DNA of 46,221 nucleotides from an uncultured Clostridia bacterium (GTDB taxonomy: Bacteria > Bacillota > Clostridia > Saccharofermentanales > Saccharofermentanaceae). Under the pieces are notes generated by a model. It was not told where the DNA came from. It saw only the letters and a program-made list of their open reading frames with translations, and searched no databases. Positions 16,800 to 25,380 of the stretch are shown piece by piece (position 1 is the stretch's first letter; every line of letters begins with the position of its first letter). The stretch covers positions 1 through 46,221 of the forward strand of contig CAMYXL010000016.1 of assembly GCA_947303255.1 (NCBI GenBank), read 5' to 3'. A program made the translations under genes and the position numbers.

Positions 16800-18162
16800 G
16801 CTTCTCGAAAAAGCTCTGAAATTCGGAATCAATCTCGGACTTGAGAGAATGTACAAACTTCTTTCTCTCACAGGCGATCCTCACAAAAACTTAAAAGTCG
16901 TTCACGTAGCGGGCACCAACGGCAAAGGCTCCGTTGTTACCGTCCTGTCCTCCATCCTTGCTCAAAGCGGCAAGAAGGTGGGCATCTTTACGTCTCCTTT
17001 CCTTGAGAGATTTACCGAGAGGATCAGGATCTTAAACGGCAGGGAAGATCTCCTCCGATATGTCGAAGATGACTCCGTCGGCGAGATCGATCAGAAGTCT
17101 TTGGACCGCTATCTTAAGATCGTCAAGAAAGCCATCGACAAGATGGTCAAGGAAGGCTTCGAAAATCCGACCGAATTCGAGATCATAACTGTCATCATGT
17201 TCATGTGGTTTAAAGACCAGAACGTCGACGTCGCTGTTTTAGAGACGGGCCTAGGCGGACGTCTTGATTCCACCAACGTGATCGATAAGCCGCTTCTTAC
17301 AGTCATTACTGCGATCGGACTTGATCATACCGAGATATTGGGTGACACCGTTACGAAGATCTCCCATGAGAAGGCGGGTATCTTTAAAAAGGGTGTGAAG
17401 GCGGTTGTTTTCGAGCCAAAGAATATGATACTTACGAAAAAGCAGCAGGATGATGTCCGTAAGGCACTTACTGAAGATGCGAAGAAAAAGGGCGCAAAGA
17501 TCATCTTCAGTTCGCCGGAGAACAGACGGAGCAGATACTTAAGTTCGGGACCGATGAAGTTCTGGTGCGAGGGCTTTGAGGAAGGCATTGAGACCACGCT
17601 TTTGGGTTCCCATCAGGTCAACAACATCGTTCTCGCAGCTGACTGTGCGAGGGCGCTCAAGATATCGGAGGTAGACATTAAGGAAGGAATCAGGCTCTCC
17701 AGATGGAAGGGCAGAGTCGAGTTTCTTAATACTGATCCGCTGGTCATCATGGACGGCGGACATAACCCGCAGGGACTTAAGAGCCTGTCGGATGCGCTCA
17801 CGAAGATCTGTGCGGGCAAACTTAAGAAGTCCGGACTTCGAATCCTCATCGGCGTAATGGCTGACAAGGATGTTCCGAACATGCTGAAGATACTTTCGAA
17901 TTCGGGCATCGAGTTCAAGGAGATCTGCTGTACGACGGTCAACAACAAAAGGAGCATGAAGGGCTCTGAACTTTGTAATAGAGTTAAACTTGTGTATAAT
18001 AATTCAGTTAAAGCAAAGGGCTTTGATGACGCGACTAAAGCCGCCGAATATGCCCTTACTAAAACACTTAAGGACAAAACTCCGCTTCTTGTTACCGGAT
18101 CACTTTATCTGGTGGGTGAGGTCCGCGGAGTACTTAGGGAGAATCTGAAGGAGCAAAGCTGA
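16780..18162 (+). CDS. folC: Folylpolyglutamate synthase / dihydrofolate synthase
   Basis: This 460-residue protein adds glutamate to folates (and possibly to dihydropteroate) using ATP. The Mur-ligase-type P-loop HVAGTNGKGSV, the FTSPFLERFTERI block, LETGLGGRLDSTN, GLDHTEILG with HEKAGIFK, and the C-terminal DGGHNPQG motif are all in order. I prefer ATG 16780 because GAAGAAGG at 16764-16771 is well spaced; ATG 16762 in the same frame would add six residues and has a weaker site. It overlaps gtrA by 20 bases and the next gene by one base, so the four genes from 14771 look like one operon. Confidence 0.94.
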   Translation: MQNKTPELLEKALKFGINLGLERMYKLLSLTGDPHKNLKVVHVAGTNGKGSVVTVLSSILAQSGKKVGIFTSPFLERFTERIRILNGREDLLRYVEDDSVGEIDQKSLDRYLKIVKKAIDKMVKEGFENPTEFEIITVIMFMWFKDQNVDVAVLETGLGGRLDSTNVIDKPLLTVITAIGLDHTEILGDTVTKISHEKAGIFKKGVKAVVFEPKNMILTKKQQDDVRKALTEDAKKKGAKIIFSSPENRRSRYLSSGPMKFWCEGFEEGIETTLLGSHQVNNIVLAADCARALKISEVDIKEGIRLSRWKGRVEFLNTDPLVIMDGGHNPQGLKSLSDALTKICAGKLKKSGLRILIGVMADKDVPNMLKILSNSGIEFKEICCTTVNNKRSMKGSELCNRVKLVYNNSVKAKGFDDATKAAEYALTKTLKDKTPLLVTGSLYLVGEVRGVLRENLKEQS

Positions 18163-19196
18163 TGAACGATTACAGACAACTGGCTTTATCCATAGCTGCA
18201 ATAACAGAGGAGGACCTTATCCTTTTCAAGGTCTCCGCTGATGAGAAGACTCACATCGTGAAGCAATTCAACCGTGCCCTGGTAAACGCACAGGGAGACG
18301 GAACCGACGTGGCTCAGATCTTCCTTAAACCATTGATCGCGAAGTATCCTTCATGGGGTGACGCTGCTCTTGTTTTCGGTCTTTGCCTTGCAAGAGAGTA
18401 TCAGTTCAAGAGAGCTGAAGAGAGCCTCGAGTTCGCCATTAACAATGTACTTAGCGCTGAGATCAATCTCCAGATTGCTCAGGAAGCATTGCGCATGGTA
18501 AGAGAGGATGCGAAAAATCCGATCCCACAACACAGAAATCCTAACGAGATGCAGGAGAAGGGCTCCATGGTTTCCGAGATGGGCGCTATCGGCGACCGCC
18601 GCGGAATGCAGGCTCCTATCCTTATGAGAGCATCCAAAAATCCGGCTAAGGCTCAGATGGCTTCCGACAAGGAAAGACGCGACATCATGATGCGTGCCGC
18701 TTCATCTAACGGCGAACTTCCTGATGACGATATCATGGTGGATATCCCGTCAACTCCTCACGACAGGATGAAGCTCACTATTAGGATCATCGGAATAATC
18801 CTTCTTATCGCGATCCTTTTCTGCCTTGTCTATTTCATTATCGTGCCTGCGATCAACAAAGTCCGCAAGTCCGACAACACAAAGGAACGTCTGGATTACA
18901 TCACTCAGAAACTCGGAGAGAACAAGGATGACCCTGAAGTTCAGGCTATCCTCGATGACTATATAAAGAAGTTCGATGTCGACATGAACGCAAAGCCTGC
19001 AGAGACATCTGAGACTACGACAACAGAGTCGACAACTGAAGAGACAACTACAACTGAAGCAACTACAACTACAGAGTCCAAGCTCCAGCCTTCCTTTGCT
19101 GAAGAGACTGAGGAGACAAACCCTGAAGAGACATCAGGTGATGAGACAGGCGATACCGAAGCAGGTGAGCCTGAGGAAACAACTGCTGCCGAGTAA
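18162..19196 (+). CDS. Membrane protein with helical N-terminal domain and Thr/Glu-rich tail
   Basis: This 344-residue protein is not a family I recognise. Residues 1-115 are helical, and a part (YPSWGDAALVFGLCLAREYQFKRAEESL) resembles a tetratricopeptide repeat. A charged linker follows, then one membrane helix at about 206-230 (IIGIILLIAILFCLVYFIIV), a short helical stretch, and a low-complexity tail from about 280 made of Thr, Glu and Ser. With no signal peptide, the N-terminal domain should be cytoplasmic and the Thr/Glu-rich tail outside, possibly glycosylated; this topology is inference. Its ATG overlaps the folC TGA. Confidence 0.7.
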   Translation: MNDYRQLALSIAAITEEDLILFKVSADEKTHIVKQFNRALVNAQGDGTDVAQIFLKPLIAKYPSWGDAALVFGLCLAREYQFKRAEESLEFAINNVLSAEINLQIAQEALRMVREDAKNPIPQHRNPNEMQEKGSMVSEMGAIGDRRGMQAPILMRASKNPAKAQMASDKERRDIMMRAASSNGELPDDDIMVDIPSTPHDRMKLTIRIIGIILLIAILFCLVYFIIVPAINKVRKSDNTKERLDYITQKLGENKDDPEVQAILDDYIKKFDVDMNAKPAETSETTTTESTTEETTTTEATTTTESKLQPSFAEETEETNPEETSGDETGDTEAGEPEETTAAE

Positions 19197-19208
19197 GATT
19201 ATTTGTAA

Positions 19209-19310
19209 TCTCTACTTGGAAATGAAATCTCAATTCGTTTCTTTCAAAGCAAATCTGGTAAAGTTTTTGATGTTAAAGTACATGACGGATGGAGTAATGT
19301 AAATGGATAA
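19209..19310 (+). pseudogene. Orphan C-terminal tail, possibly of a secreted toxin
   Basis: A 33-residue frame without a start codon opens right after a TAA at 19206-19208 and reads SLLGNEISIRFFQSKSGKV... to ...HDGWSNVNG, stop at 19308-19310. It looks protein-like and overlaps the start of the next gene by 8 bases, as the last codons of a toxin often do with its immunity gene. Its base composition matches the AT-rich gene that follows rather than the operon before it. The body of the gene is gone. The toxin identity is a guess from layout. Confidence 0.4.
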
Positions 19311-19638
19311 AATGCAAGAAACAAATATATTGATTATTGTTGTTGGAATTCTAGAGTCCTTAGCGAAAAATGCTATAACTATTGAGGAGGCCGACAAGTA
19401 CTTCTTCTCCCCGAGAACGGCTCAATTGCTTAGTAAAAACAATTGTAATTCAACAATTGTTGATTTTATCATTGAGTGTTGCGAGCTGGAGGATATAGCA
19501 TCTTTATTGCCGGACAGGCTTCAAAGCTCGATTGAAGAGTTAAAGAATAGGGCAATTGCAATGCTTAAAGGGTATGAGGTTTCACACGAAAGTAATTGGA
19601 GAGACTATGATATTTTACAAAAAATATTAAAAAATTAG
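19303..19638 (+). CDS. DUF3969-like small protein, possible immunity protein
   Basis: This 111-residue, Leu/Ile- and Glu-rich protein has no signal peptide or membrane helix. The blocks ITIEEADKYFFSPRT, ECCELEDIASLLP and EELKNRAIAML resemble the DUF3969 family as I remember it; that match was not tested. GGAG at 19291-19294 supports ATG 19303. The gene is markedly AT-rich with codon use unlike its neighbours. Its overlap with a start-less coding tail just upstream is the arrangement of a toxin tail plus immunity gene. It could also be an unrelated orphan. Confidence 0.6.
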   Translation: MDKMQETNILIIVVGILESLAKNAITIEEADKYFFSPRTAQLLSKNNCNSTIVDFIIECCELEDIASLLPDRLQSSIEELKNRAIAMLKGYEVSHESNWRDYDILQKILKN

Positions 19639-19959
19639 TTTACAAAGCTAATCGATAATATTGTTAAAGCTGATTGCGAGAATAGTCTTCCTAAAAGATA
19701 CCTAGGATAAGCATTAAATCGGGGCGATTTATAAATTTGCGAGATTCTTTTTGTGATTTGCAAAATAGTTGAATTGATTTCTTAAGAATATAACTTTGCG
19801 GTTATTTGTAAACCACAATTTAGGGAATACGTGATTTGTCAAATAATCGAAATCTGCAAAGCTGATATTTGTTATCAATAACCATCTTTTTATTAGTGGA
19901 AAATGGGGCTTGATGTTGTACAATAGCAATGAACTAAAACTTCTTATTGGGAGGTCAGT
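19639..19959 (+). other. AT-rich intergenic stretch upstream of thrC
   Basis: No gene is supported here. Stops are frequent in all frames. A TACAAT at 19919-19924 about 36 bases ahead of the thrC start could be its -10 element. A strong ribosome binding site GGGAGG is at 19949-19954. The rest looks like debris of the same AT-rich island as the preceding gene. Confidence 0.5.
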
Positions 19960-21465
19960 ATGAAATACATAAGCACAAGAGGCTATGAAGGCAAGTTTTC
20001 TGCAAGCGAAGCTATCGTAAAGGGTATCGCTCCTGACGGAGGACTTTTTGTGCCTGAGTCAATTCCTTCAATCTCCAAGGATGAGATCGAAGAGATGATG
20101 AACATGGAATTCTATCAGATCTCCGCGAGAGTTATCTCCAAGTTCCTCGAAGACTTCACAGAGAGCGAACTTCTTGATTATACGAGACAGGCTTACGATC
20201 CTGAGAAGTGGGAAGAGATCGTAGTTCCGCTCGTTCAGCTCAACTCATACAATGATCGTGAATATATCCTTGAACTCTGGCATGGTCCTACGGCAGCTTT
20301 TAAGGACGTAGCTTTGCAGCTTCTTCCACACCTCATGACTGCTTCTATCCGTAAGACAGGCGAGTCCAAGAAGATCTGTATCCTCACGGCTACATCCGGT
20401 GATACGGGTAAGGCTGCTCTCGAGGGCTTTAAGGATCTTCCCGGCACAGAGATCATCGTTTTCTATCCTTCCGACGGAGTTTCCGAGGCTCAGAAGCTTC
20501 AGATGATCACAACGGAAGGCAACAATACACATGTAATCGCAGTAAACGGCTGCTTCGACGATGCACAGACAGGCGTTAAGAACATCTTCGCTAACGGCGA
20601 GTTCGCAGAGATGCTTTCATCCAACAATGTTAAGCTGTCATCCGCTAACTCCATCAACTGGGGCCGTCTCGTACCGCAGATCGCTTACTACGTTTTCTCT
20701 TATGTCGATCTTCTTCGCAAAGAAAAGATCACCATGGGTGAACCTATCAATATCGTAGTTCCTACAGGTAACTTCGGTAACATCCTTGCAGCTTGGTACG
20801 CTAAGCAGATGGGTATTCCTGTACACCGTTTGATCTGCGCTTCCAACAAGAACAAGGTTTTGTGCGACTTCTTTGCTTCAGGAACATACGACAGAAGAAG
20901 AGAGTTCTTCAAGACGAATTCTCCTTCTATGGATATCCTTATCTCTTCCAACCTTGAGCGACTCCTTTTCGAGATCTCGGGAAAAGATGCCGGAAAGGTA
21001 TCGGGCTGGATGAAGGACCTCAACGAGAAGGGTGTCTACAGCGTAGACCCACAGACTCTCAAGGGATTGCAGCGCCAGTTCGTAGGAGGCTTTGCTGATG
21101 AGACTGGTATCGCGAAAACGATCGTTGACGTTTACGACCGTACAGATAACGTGATCGATACACATACTGCAGTAGGATTCAACATCTACAACAGATATCA
21201 TCAGCGTTCCAAGGACGAGACAAAGACGGTATTCGCATCAACAGCTTCACCGTTCAAGTTCGCTCCTGCAGTAATGGATGCACTCCGCGGTGCAGGCTAC
21301 AGCAACGGCAGATCCAACGAGACCATCATCAACGAGCTTTCAGAGGAGAGCGGACTCGAGATCCCGGCTACTTTGAAGGACATTGCTAAGCGTGAGATCC
21401 GTCATAATATGACAATAGAGAAGGATCAAATGCTTGACACGGTCAAGAACATTCTTATCGGCTGA
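19960..21465 (+). CDS. thrC: Threonine synthase
   Basis: This 501-residue PLP enzyme turns O-phosphohomoserine into threonine. It is the long type of threonine synthase (about 500 residues). The N-terminal STRGYEGKFSASEAIVKG with IAPDGGLFVPE is diagnostic, the PLP lysine is Lys115 in WHGPTAAFKD, followed by LTATSGDTGKAALEGF and the PTGNFGNILAAWYAKQMG phosphate-binding region. GGGAGG lies 5 bases ahead of the ATG. It appears to be transcribed alone; no other threonine pathway genes are nearby. Confidence 0.96.
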   Translation: MKYISTRGYEGKFSASEAIVKGIAPDGGLFVPESIPSISKDEIEEMMNMEFYQISARVISKFLEDFTESELLDYTRQAYDPEKWEEIVVPLVQLNSYNDREYILELWHGPTAAFKDVALQLLPHLMTASIRKTGESKKICILTATSGDTGKAALEGFKDLPGTEIIVFYPSDGVSEAQKLQMITTEGNNTHVIAVNGCFDDAQTGVKNIFANGEFAEMLSSNNVKLSSANSINWGRLVPQIAYYVFSYVDLLRKEKITMGEPINIVVPTGNFGNILAAWYAKQMGIPVHRLICASNKNKVLCDFFASGTYDRRREFFKTNSPSMDILISSNLERLLFEISGKDAGKVSGWMKDLNEKGVYSVDPQTLKGLQRQFVGGFADETGIAKTIVDVYDRTDNVIDTHTAVGFNIYNRYHQRSKDETKTVFASTASPFKFAPAVMDALRGAGYSNGRSNETIINELSEESGLEIPATLKDIAKREIRHNMTIEKDQMLDTVKNILIG

Positions 21466-21537
21466 AATAATTCTCATAATTTCAATAGGGATACGAAATA
21501 ACCGATATTAATTCAAATGGGTAATTATTTAATGAAT

Positions 21538-21600
21538 GCCCTCCTATGATTAAGATATTTTCAAGCATCGAAACGATGCAAATATTTAATCAGGGAGGGC
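21538..21600 (+). promoter_or_regulatory. Long leader hairpin that sequesters the flotillin ribosome binding site
   Basis: Four matched arm pairs stack into one hairpin of 26 pairs: GCCCTCC (21538-21544) with GGAGGGC (21594-21600); TGATTAA (21547-21553) with TTAATCA (21586-21592); ATATTT (21555-21560) with AAATAT (21580-21585); GCATCG (21565-21570) with CGATGC (21574-21579), with an AAA loop and small bulges. The right base of the stem is the ribosome binding site GGGAGGG, 7 bases before the ATG. No clear promoter is seen ahead of it. Confidence 0.8.
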
Positions 21601-21606
21601 AAAACA

Positions 21607-23199
21607 ATGCCGACAAATACAATTATCTTATTAGTTATCGGTGTACTTGCAATAATGTTCTTGCTGATAATCATCTTCACAAGTTACGTAAAAGCTCCAC
21701 CGAACAAAGCCTACATCATTACGGGTCTTAAAAGACGCCCGAAGATCTTGATCGGTAAAGCAGGCTTAAAGCTTCCTTTCCTCGAGAGAAAAGACGAACT
21801 TCTGGTAGAGCAGCTTTCTATAGACATTAAGACAGGCGACTTCGTACCAACCGCAGACTTCATCGGTGTTAACATCGACGCAGTTGCAAAAGTTCAGATC
21901 AGAACAGATGAGGAAGGCATCAAGCTCGCTATGAAGAACTTCCTCAACATGAACAGCCAGCAGATCAACGCACAGCTCGTAGATTCATTACAGGGTAACA
22001 TGCGTGAGATCATCGGTACCATCACATTGAAGGAACTCTGCAATGACAGAAAGTCATTCGGTGACCAGGTTCAGGAGAAGGCACAGGTTGACATGAACAA
22101 CCTCGGTATCCAGATCATCTCTTGTAACATTCAGCACGTTGAGGATAAGAACGACCTCATCACAGCTCTTGGTCAGGACAACATGGCAACCATCCAGAAG
22201 TCCGCAAGCATCGCTAAGGCAAATGCAGAGCGTGACATCGCTATCGCACAGGCTGAGGCTTTCAAAGAGGCTAACGATGCAAAGGTCGCATCTGAGACAG
22301 AGATCGCTATCAAGCAGAATGCTCTTTCAATCAAGAAGTCAGAACTCCAGGTAGTTCAGGATACAAAGAGAGCTGAGGCAGACGCAGCTTATAAGATCCA
22401 GGAGCAGGCACAGCGTAAGTCAATCGAGGTTGCTAATACCGAGGCTGATATCGCAAAGCAGGAAAAAGCCGTAGAACTTAAGATGAAAGAGGCTCAGGTT
22501 CGTGAGCAGGCTTTGGACGCTGAGATCAAGAAGGCAGCAGACGCTGAGAAGTATCGTCAGCAGCAAATGGCAGACGTAGCTCTTTATAAGAGACAGAAGG
22601 AAGCAGAAGCTCGTAAGTACGAACTCGCACAGCAGGCTGAAGCTAAGAAAATCCAGGCAGAAGCAGATCTTATCGCTATGCAGAAGGAAGCTGAAGGTAT
22701 CCGTGCAAGAGGTGAAGCTGAGGCTGATGCAATCCGTGCAAAGGCAGAGGCTGAGGCAATCGGTATCGACAAGAAAGCAGAAGCTATGCAGAAGTACGGC
22801 GAGGCAGCAGTTATCGAGATGCTCTGTAAGATGTATCCTCTCGTAGCAGAGGCAATCGCAAAGCCACTCGCAAACATCGATTCTATTACGATGTATGGCG
22901 AAGGCAACACAGCAAAGATGACAGAGGACATCACAAAGTCCTTCAAGCAGACGATCGATGGTATCGGCGACAGCCTTGGCATCAATCTTTCTTCCGTCAT
23001 CGGAAGCTTCGCAGGCACAAAGCTCGCTGGTTCGACAAACTTCGGACTTGCTCAGGCAACAGCACCTGCAGCAGAGAATGCTTCTGAAGCAGCAAAGAAG
23101 CCATCCGTAGATGAGGCACTTGGAAATATTGCCAACAACTTAGGAGCTTCAAATGAGGCTGACCACAATGGTCCTGTAATTGACAAAGACAACGAATGA
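21607..23199 (+). CDS. floT: Flotillin-like SPFH/band 7 membrane scaffold protein
   Basis: This 530-residue protein has one N-terminal membrane helix (about residues 4-27), an SPFH domain (about 30-200, beginning VKAPPNKAYIITGLKRRPKILIG in part), and a long Ala/Glu/Lys-rich coiled coil at about 205-400 with repeated EAE and AEA units. The C-terminal part (EAAVIEMLCKMYPLVAEAIAKPL ... GNTAKMTEDI) is the usual flotillin end. Such proteins organise membrane microdomains and sit in the cytoplasmic membrane. GGGAGGG precedes the ATG, but inside the hairpin described at 21538-21600. No NfeD-type partner gene is adjacent. A terminator follows. Confidence 0.93.
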   Translation: MPTNTIILLVIGVLAIMFLLIIIFTSYVKAPPNKAYIITGLKRRPKILIGKAGLKLPFLERKDELLVEQLSIDIKTGDFVPTADFIGVNIDAVAKVQIRTDEEGIKLAMKNFLNMNSQQINAQLVDSLQGNMREIIGTITLKELCNDRKSFGDQVQEKAQVDMNNLGIQIISCNIQHVEDKNDLITALGQDNMATIQKSASIAKANAERDIAIAQAEAFKEANDAKVASETEIAIKQNALSIKKSELQVVQDTKRAEADAAYKIQEQAQRKSIEVANTEADIAKQEKAVELKMKEAQVREQALDAEIKKAADAEKYRQQQMADVALYKRQKEAEARKYELAQQAEAKKIQAEADLIAMQKEAEGIRARGEAEADAIRAKAEAEAIGIDKKAEAMQKYGEAAVIEMLCKMYPLVAEAIAKPLANIDSITMYGEGNTAKMTEDITKSFKQTIDGIGDSLGINLSSVIGSFAGTKLAGSTNFGLAQATAPAAENASEAAKKPSVDEALGNIANNLGASNEADHNGPVIDKDNE

Positions 23200-23222
23200 A
23201 ATAACACCTCATTAATGATGGG

Positions 23223-23260
23223 GGCGGTCTTCCTGGGAAGGCCGCCTTCTTCTTTTGTTT
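23223..23260 (+). terminator. Intrinsic terminator after floT
   Basis: GGCGG at 23223-23227 pairs with CCGCC at 23242-23246; the stem continues through TCTTC/GAAGG (one G-T pair) to a CTGG loop, giving ten pairs, followed by a T-rich TTCTTCTTTTG tail. Confidence 0.8.
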
Positions 23261-23267
23261 TAAATTT

Positions 23268-24419
23268 TTATCTGACGCCCGGAACTTCCAGTATCCTGTC
23301 GAGAGCTTCGCTTAATACGCTTCTCGGGCATGCGACATTCATCCTGAAGAAGTGCTCCACGTTTCTGCCGAAGAAAGGTCCTTCGGAGAATCTGACGTGC
23401 GCGGTCCTAAGAAAATAGGCTGTCGGATCTTCGTCCGTAACCCTCGATGCATCTATCCACAGGAGGTACGTTCCTTCTATATCTGTCATCTTGAGGTTGG
23501 TGCCTTCAAGGCGTGACCTCACAAGAGCGACGTTGCCATCAAGGTAAGTAATAAGTTCGCTGAGCCACGTATCGCCGTAGGTGTATGCGGCGCGTGTCGC
23601 GACAATTCCCATGACGTTCAGTCCGAAAGCCCCCGTTGCCAAAGACAGTTGGTCGATCTTTCTTCGCATCGAGTCATCGGCGACGAAGACGTTGGCCGCC
23701 TGGATGCCTGCGAGGTTAAACGTTTTCGTAGGGGAAGTGCATGTGATCGTAATCTTATTAAGTTCCTCGGAAAGGGATGCGATCGGAATGTGCCTGTGGC
23801 CACTGTAGATAAAATCCGCATGGATCTCGTCAGACACGATGAGCACGTTGTTCCTAAGGCAGATGTCGCCCATGCGCAGCAGCTCGTCGCGGGTCCACAC
23901 CCTTCCTGCAGGATTATGAGGATTACAAAGGACAAACATCTTGACGTTGTTTTCTTTTATCTTTTTCTCCATGTCCTCGAAAACTATCTCATACCGCGAG
24001 CCTTTAAGTTCCAGCTCTGACACCACAAGTTTCCTTCCGGTCATCTTAACGGTTCTGGAGATGGCGCCGTAAAGCGGCTCCATTATGAGGATGGCATCGC
24101 CCGGCTCAGTTAATGCACGGATCGAAAGCGAGAGTGCGAGGATGACGCTCGGAAGTTTTAGGCATGTCTTGGGATCAACGTCCCAGCCATATCTATTCTT
24201 AAACCAGTTTACGACTGCGTCGTCATAAGTCTTGTCTGCTTCGGAATAACCGAAGATGCCGCGCTTGGACTGCTCGGCTAAAGCATCGGACACTTCTTCG
24301 GGGCACTTAAAGTCCATGTCGGCGACCCACATTGGGATCAGGTCAGTGATGCCTTCTACCTTTTCGTACTTGATGTCTTCCGGGGTGTTTCTTGAAACTA
24401 ATTCGTCAAAATTTATCAT
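23268..24419 (-). CDS. patB: PatB/MalY-type PLP aminotransferase (probable cystathionine beta-lyase)
   Basis: This 383-residue fold-type I PLP enzyme opens with INFDELVSRNT and LIPMWVADMDF, the hallmark start of the PatB/MalY group, which cleaves cystathionine or cysteine C-S bonds. PLP contacts expected for the family are seen: Asn166 in LCNPHNPAGRVW, Asp197 in IVSDEIHADF, and the Schiff-base lysine Lys232 in SPTKTFNLAG; FRMNVACPR carries the carboxylate-binding arginine. CGGAGG lies just before the ATG on the minus strand. It converges with floT and diverges from the nucleoside phosphorylase gene across a 76-base region with a palindrome. Substrate is not certain from sequence. Confidence 0.88.
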   Translation of the reverse strand: MINFDELVSRNTPEDIKYEKVEGITDLIPMWVADMDFKCPEEVSDALAEQSKRGIFGYSEADKTYDDAVVNWFKNRYGWDVDPKTCLKLPSVILALSLSIRALTEPGDAILIMEPLYGAISRTVKMTGRKLVVSELELKGSRYEIVFEDMEKKIKENNVKMFVLCNPHNPAGRVWTRDELLRMGDICLRNNVLIVSDEIHADFIYSGHRHIPIASLSEELNKITITCTSPTKTFNLAGIQAANVFVADDSMRRKIDQLSLATGAFGLNVMGIVATRAAYTYGDTWLSELITYLDGNVALVRSRLEGTNLKMTDIEGTYLLWIDASRVTDEDPTAYFLRTAHVRFSEGPFFGRNVEHFFRMNVACPRSVLSEALDRILEVPGVR

Positions 24420-24433
24420 GGTATATCCTCCGG

Positions 24434-24464
24434 TTGTTATTATAACAATTATTATCTGTATAAT
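24434..24464. promoter_or_regulatory. Divergent promoters overlapped by a palindrome
   Basis: TTGTTAT (24434-24440) and ATAACAA (24442-24448) form a perfect 15-bp palindrome with a single central base. On the minus strand it contains the extended -10 TGTTATAAT (TATAAT at 24444-24439) for the patB-type gene. On the plus strand TATAAT at 24459-24464 serves the nucleoside phosphorylase gene, placing the palindrome just upstream, over its -35 region. One bound protein could control both genes. Confidence 0.6.
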
Positions 24465-24495
24465 GTATGCAGCAAATGTTTTCGAGGATAAGGAA

Positions 24496-25302
24496 ATGAA
24501 GAAAAGACTAAGGAAGATCTTTGATGCGGATAAGTCGACGACGGATTATGATGCGGCCATCATGGCGGAGTTCGGATTGTCCGCAGACAAACACTATGAC
24601 GTGCTGGTGGTGGCACCGGGGTGGACGCCGCCGAAGATAATGGCGAATGCGGACGTGGAGATCACGTGCACGGTAAAGCACTCGTACATCTCGGGCTACG
24701 AGGTCAGGGGCGAGGGCTTCCTGATGGCGTGGATACAGACGAGCCCGGGTGCATGCTCGCTAATAGATGAGCTCTCGTTGTGCGCGGCACTGGACTTCGA
24801 CAAACTGGTCTTTGTAGGGGCGGTGGGATCGCTTACGAAGGACATCGAACTGGGTTCGATATGCACACCGTTTTACAGCATCGCGGGAAACCTCGCCAAC
24901 GGTTACCTGATGGAGGACATCAGGGAGTATAAGCCGTTCGGGAAGGTGTACCCGAATGACCCGGGATTCGTTGATGAGGTCGTTAAGATGATAGGCGAGA
25001 TGGGGCATAAGGTATGGCAGGTGCCGGTGTTCTGTACCGACAGTGTGCTGTGCGAATATGCGCATATGGATTTCATCAAGAGTTTTGACGTGAAGCTGAT
25101 CGAGATGGAGACGTCGACGTTCTATCTGATGGCGGACCTGATGGAGAAACCGGCGGTAGCTTTGCTCGTGGTGTCGGATAATTCGGCGACGGGTGAGTCG
25201 CTCGTGTTAAGGACGCCGGAACAGAAGGAAGTCTATAATAGGACAAGGTTTAATGTGGTCCCGGATATACTGATAAATCTGGCTTTGAAAAAATTCTCGT
25301 GA
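24496..25302 (+). CDS. Nucleoside phosphorylase family protein
   Basis: This 268-residue protein looks like the PNP/UDP phosphorylase superfamily, which splits nucleosides with phosphate in salvage. Supporting blocks are DVLVVAPGWTP near residue 36, the glycine-rich FVGAVGSLTKDIELG motif, the VFCTDSVL region, and IEMETSTFYLMADLM (the base and ribose-binding Met/Glu segment) near the end, followed by VVSDN. ATG 24496 is chosen because AGGATAAGGA precedes it; the open frame extends upstream across the promoter without a usable start. GC content is high here. Exact substrate (purine or uridine) is not clear. Confidence 0.8.
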   Translation: MKKRLRKIFDADKSTTDYDAAIMAEFGLSADKHYDVLVVAPGWTPPKIMANADVEITCTVKHSYISGYEVRGEGFLMAWIQTSPGACSLIDELSLCAALDFDKLVFVGAVGSLTKDIELGSICTPFYSIAGNLANGYLMEDIREYKPFGKVYPNDPGFVDEVVKMIGEMGHKVWQVPVFCTDSVLCEYAHMDFIKSFDVKLIEMETSTFYLMADLMEKPAVALLVVSDNSATGESLVLRTPEQKEVYNRTRFNVVPDILINLALKKFS

Positions 25303-25380
25303 AAATTTTCATAAATGTGCAACAAAACTTGAGAACTGTTCGTTATATAGTTAGCAAGTTAATTGCGGAGGGATAGAGAC

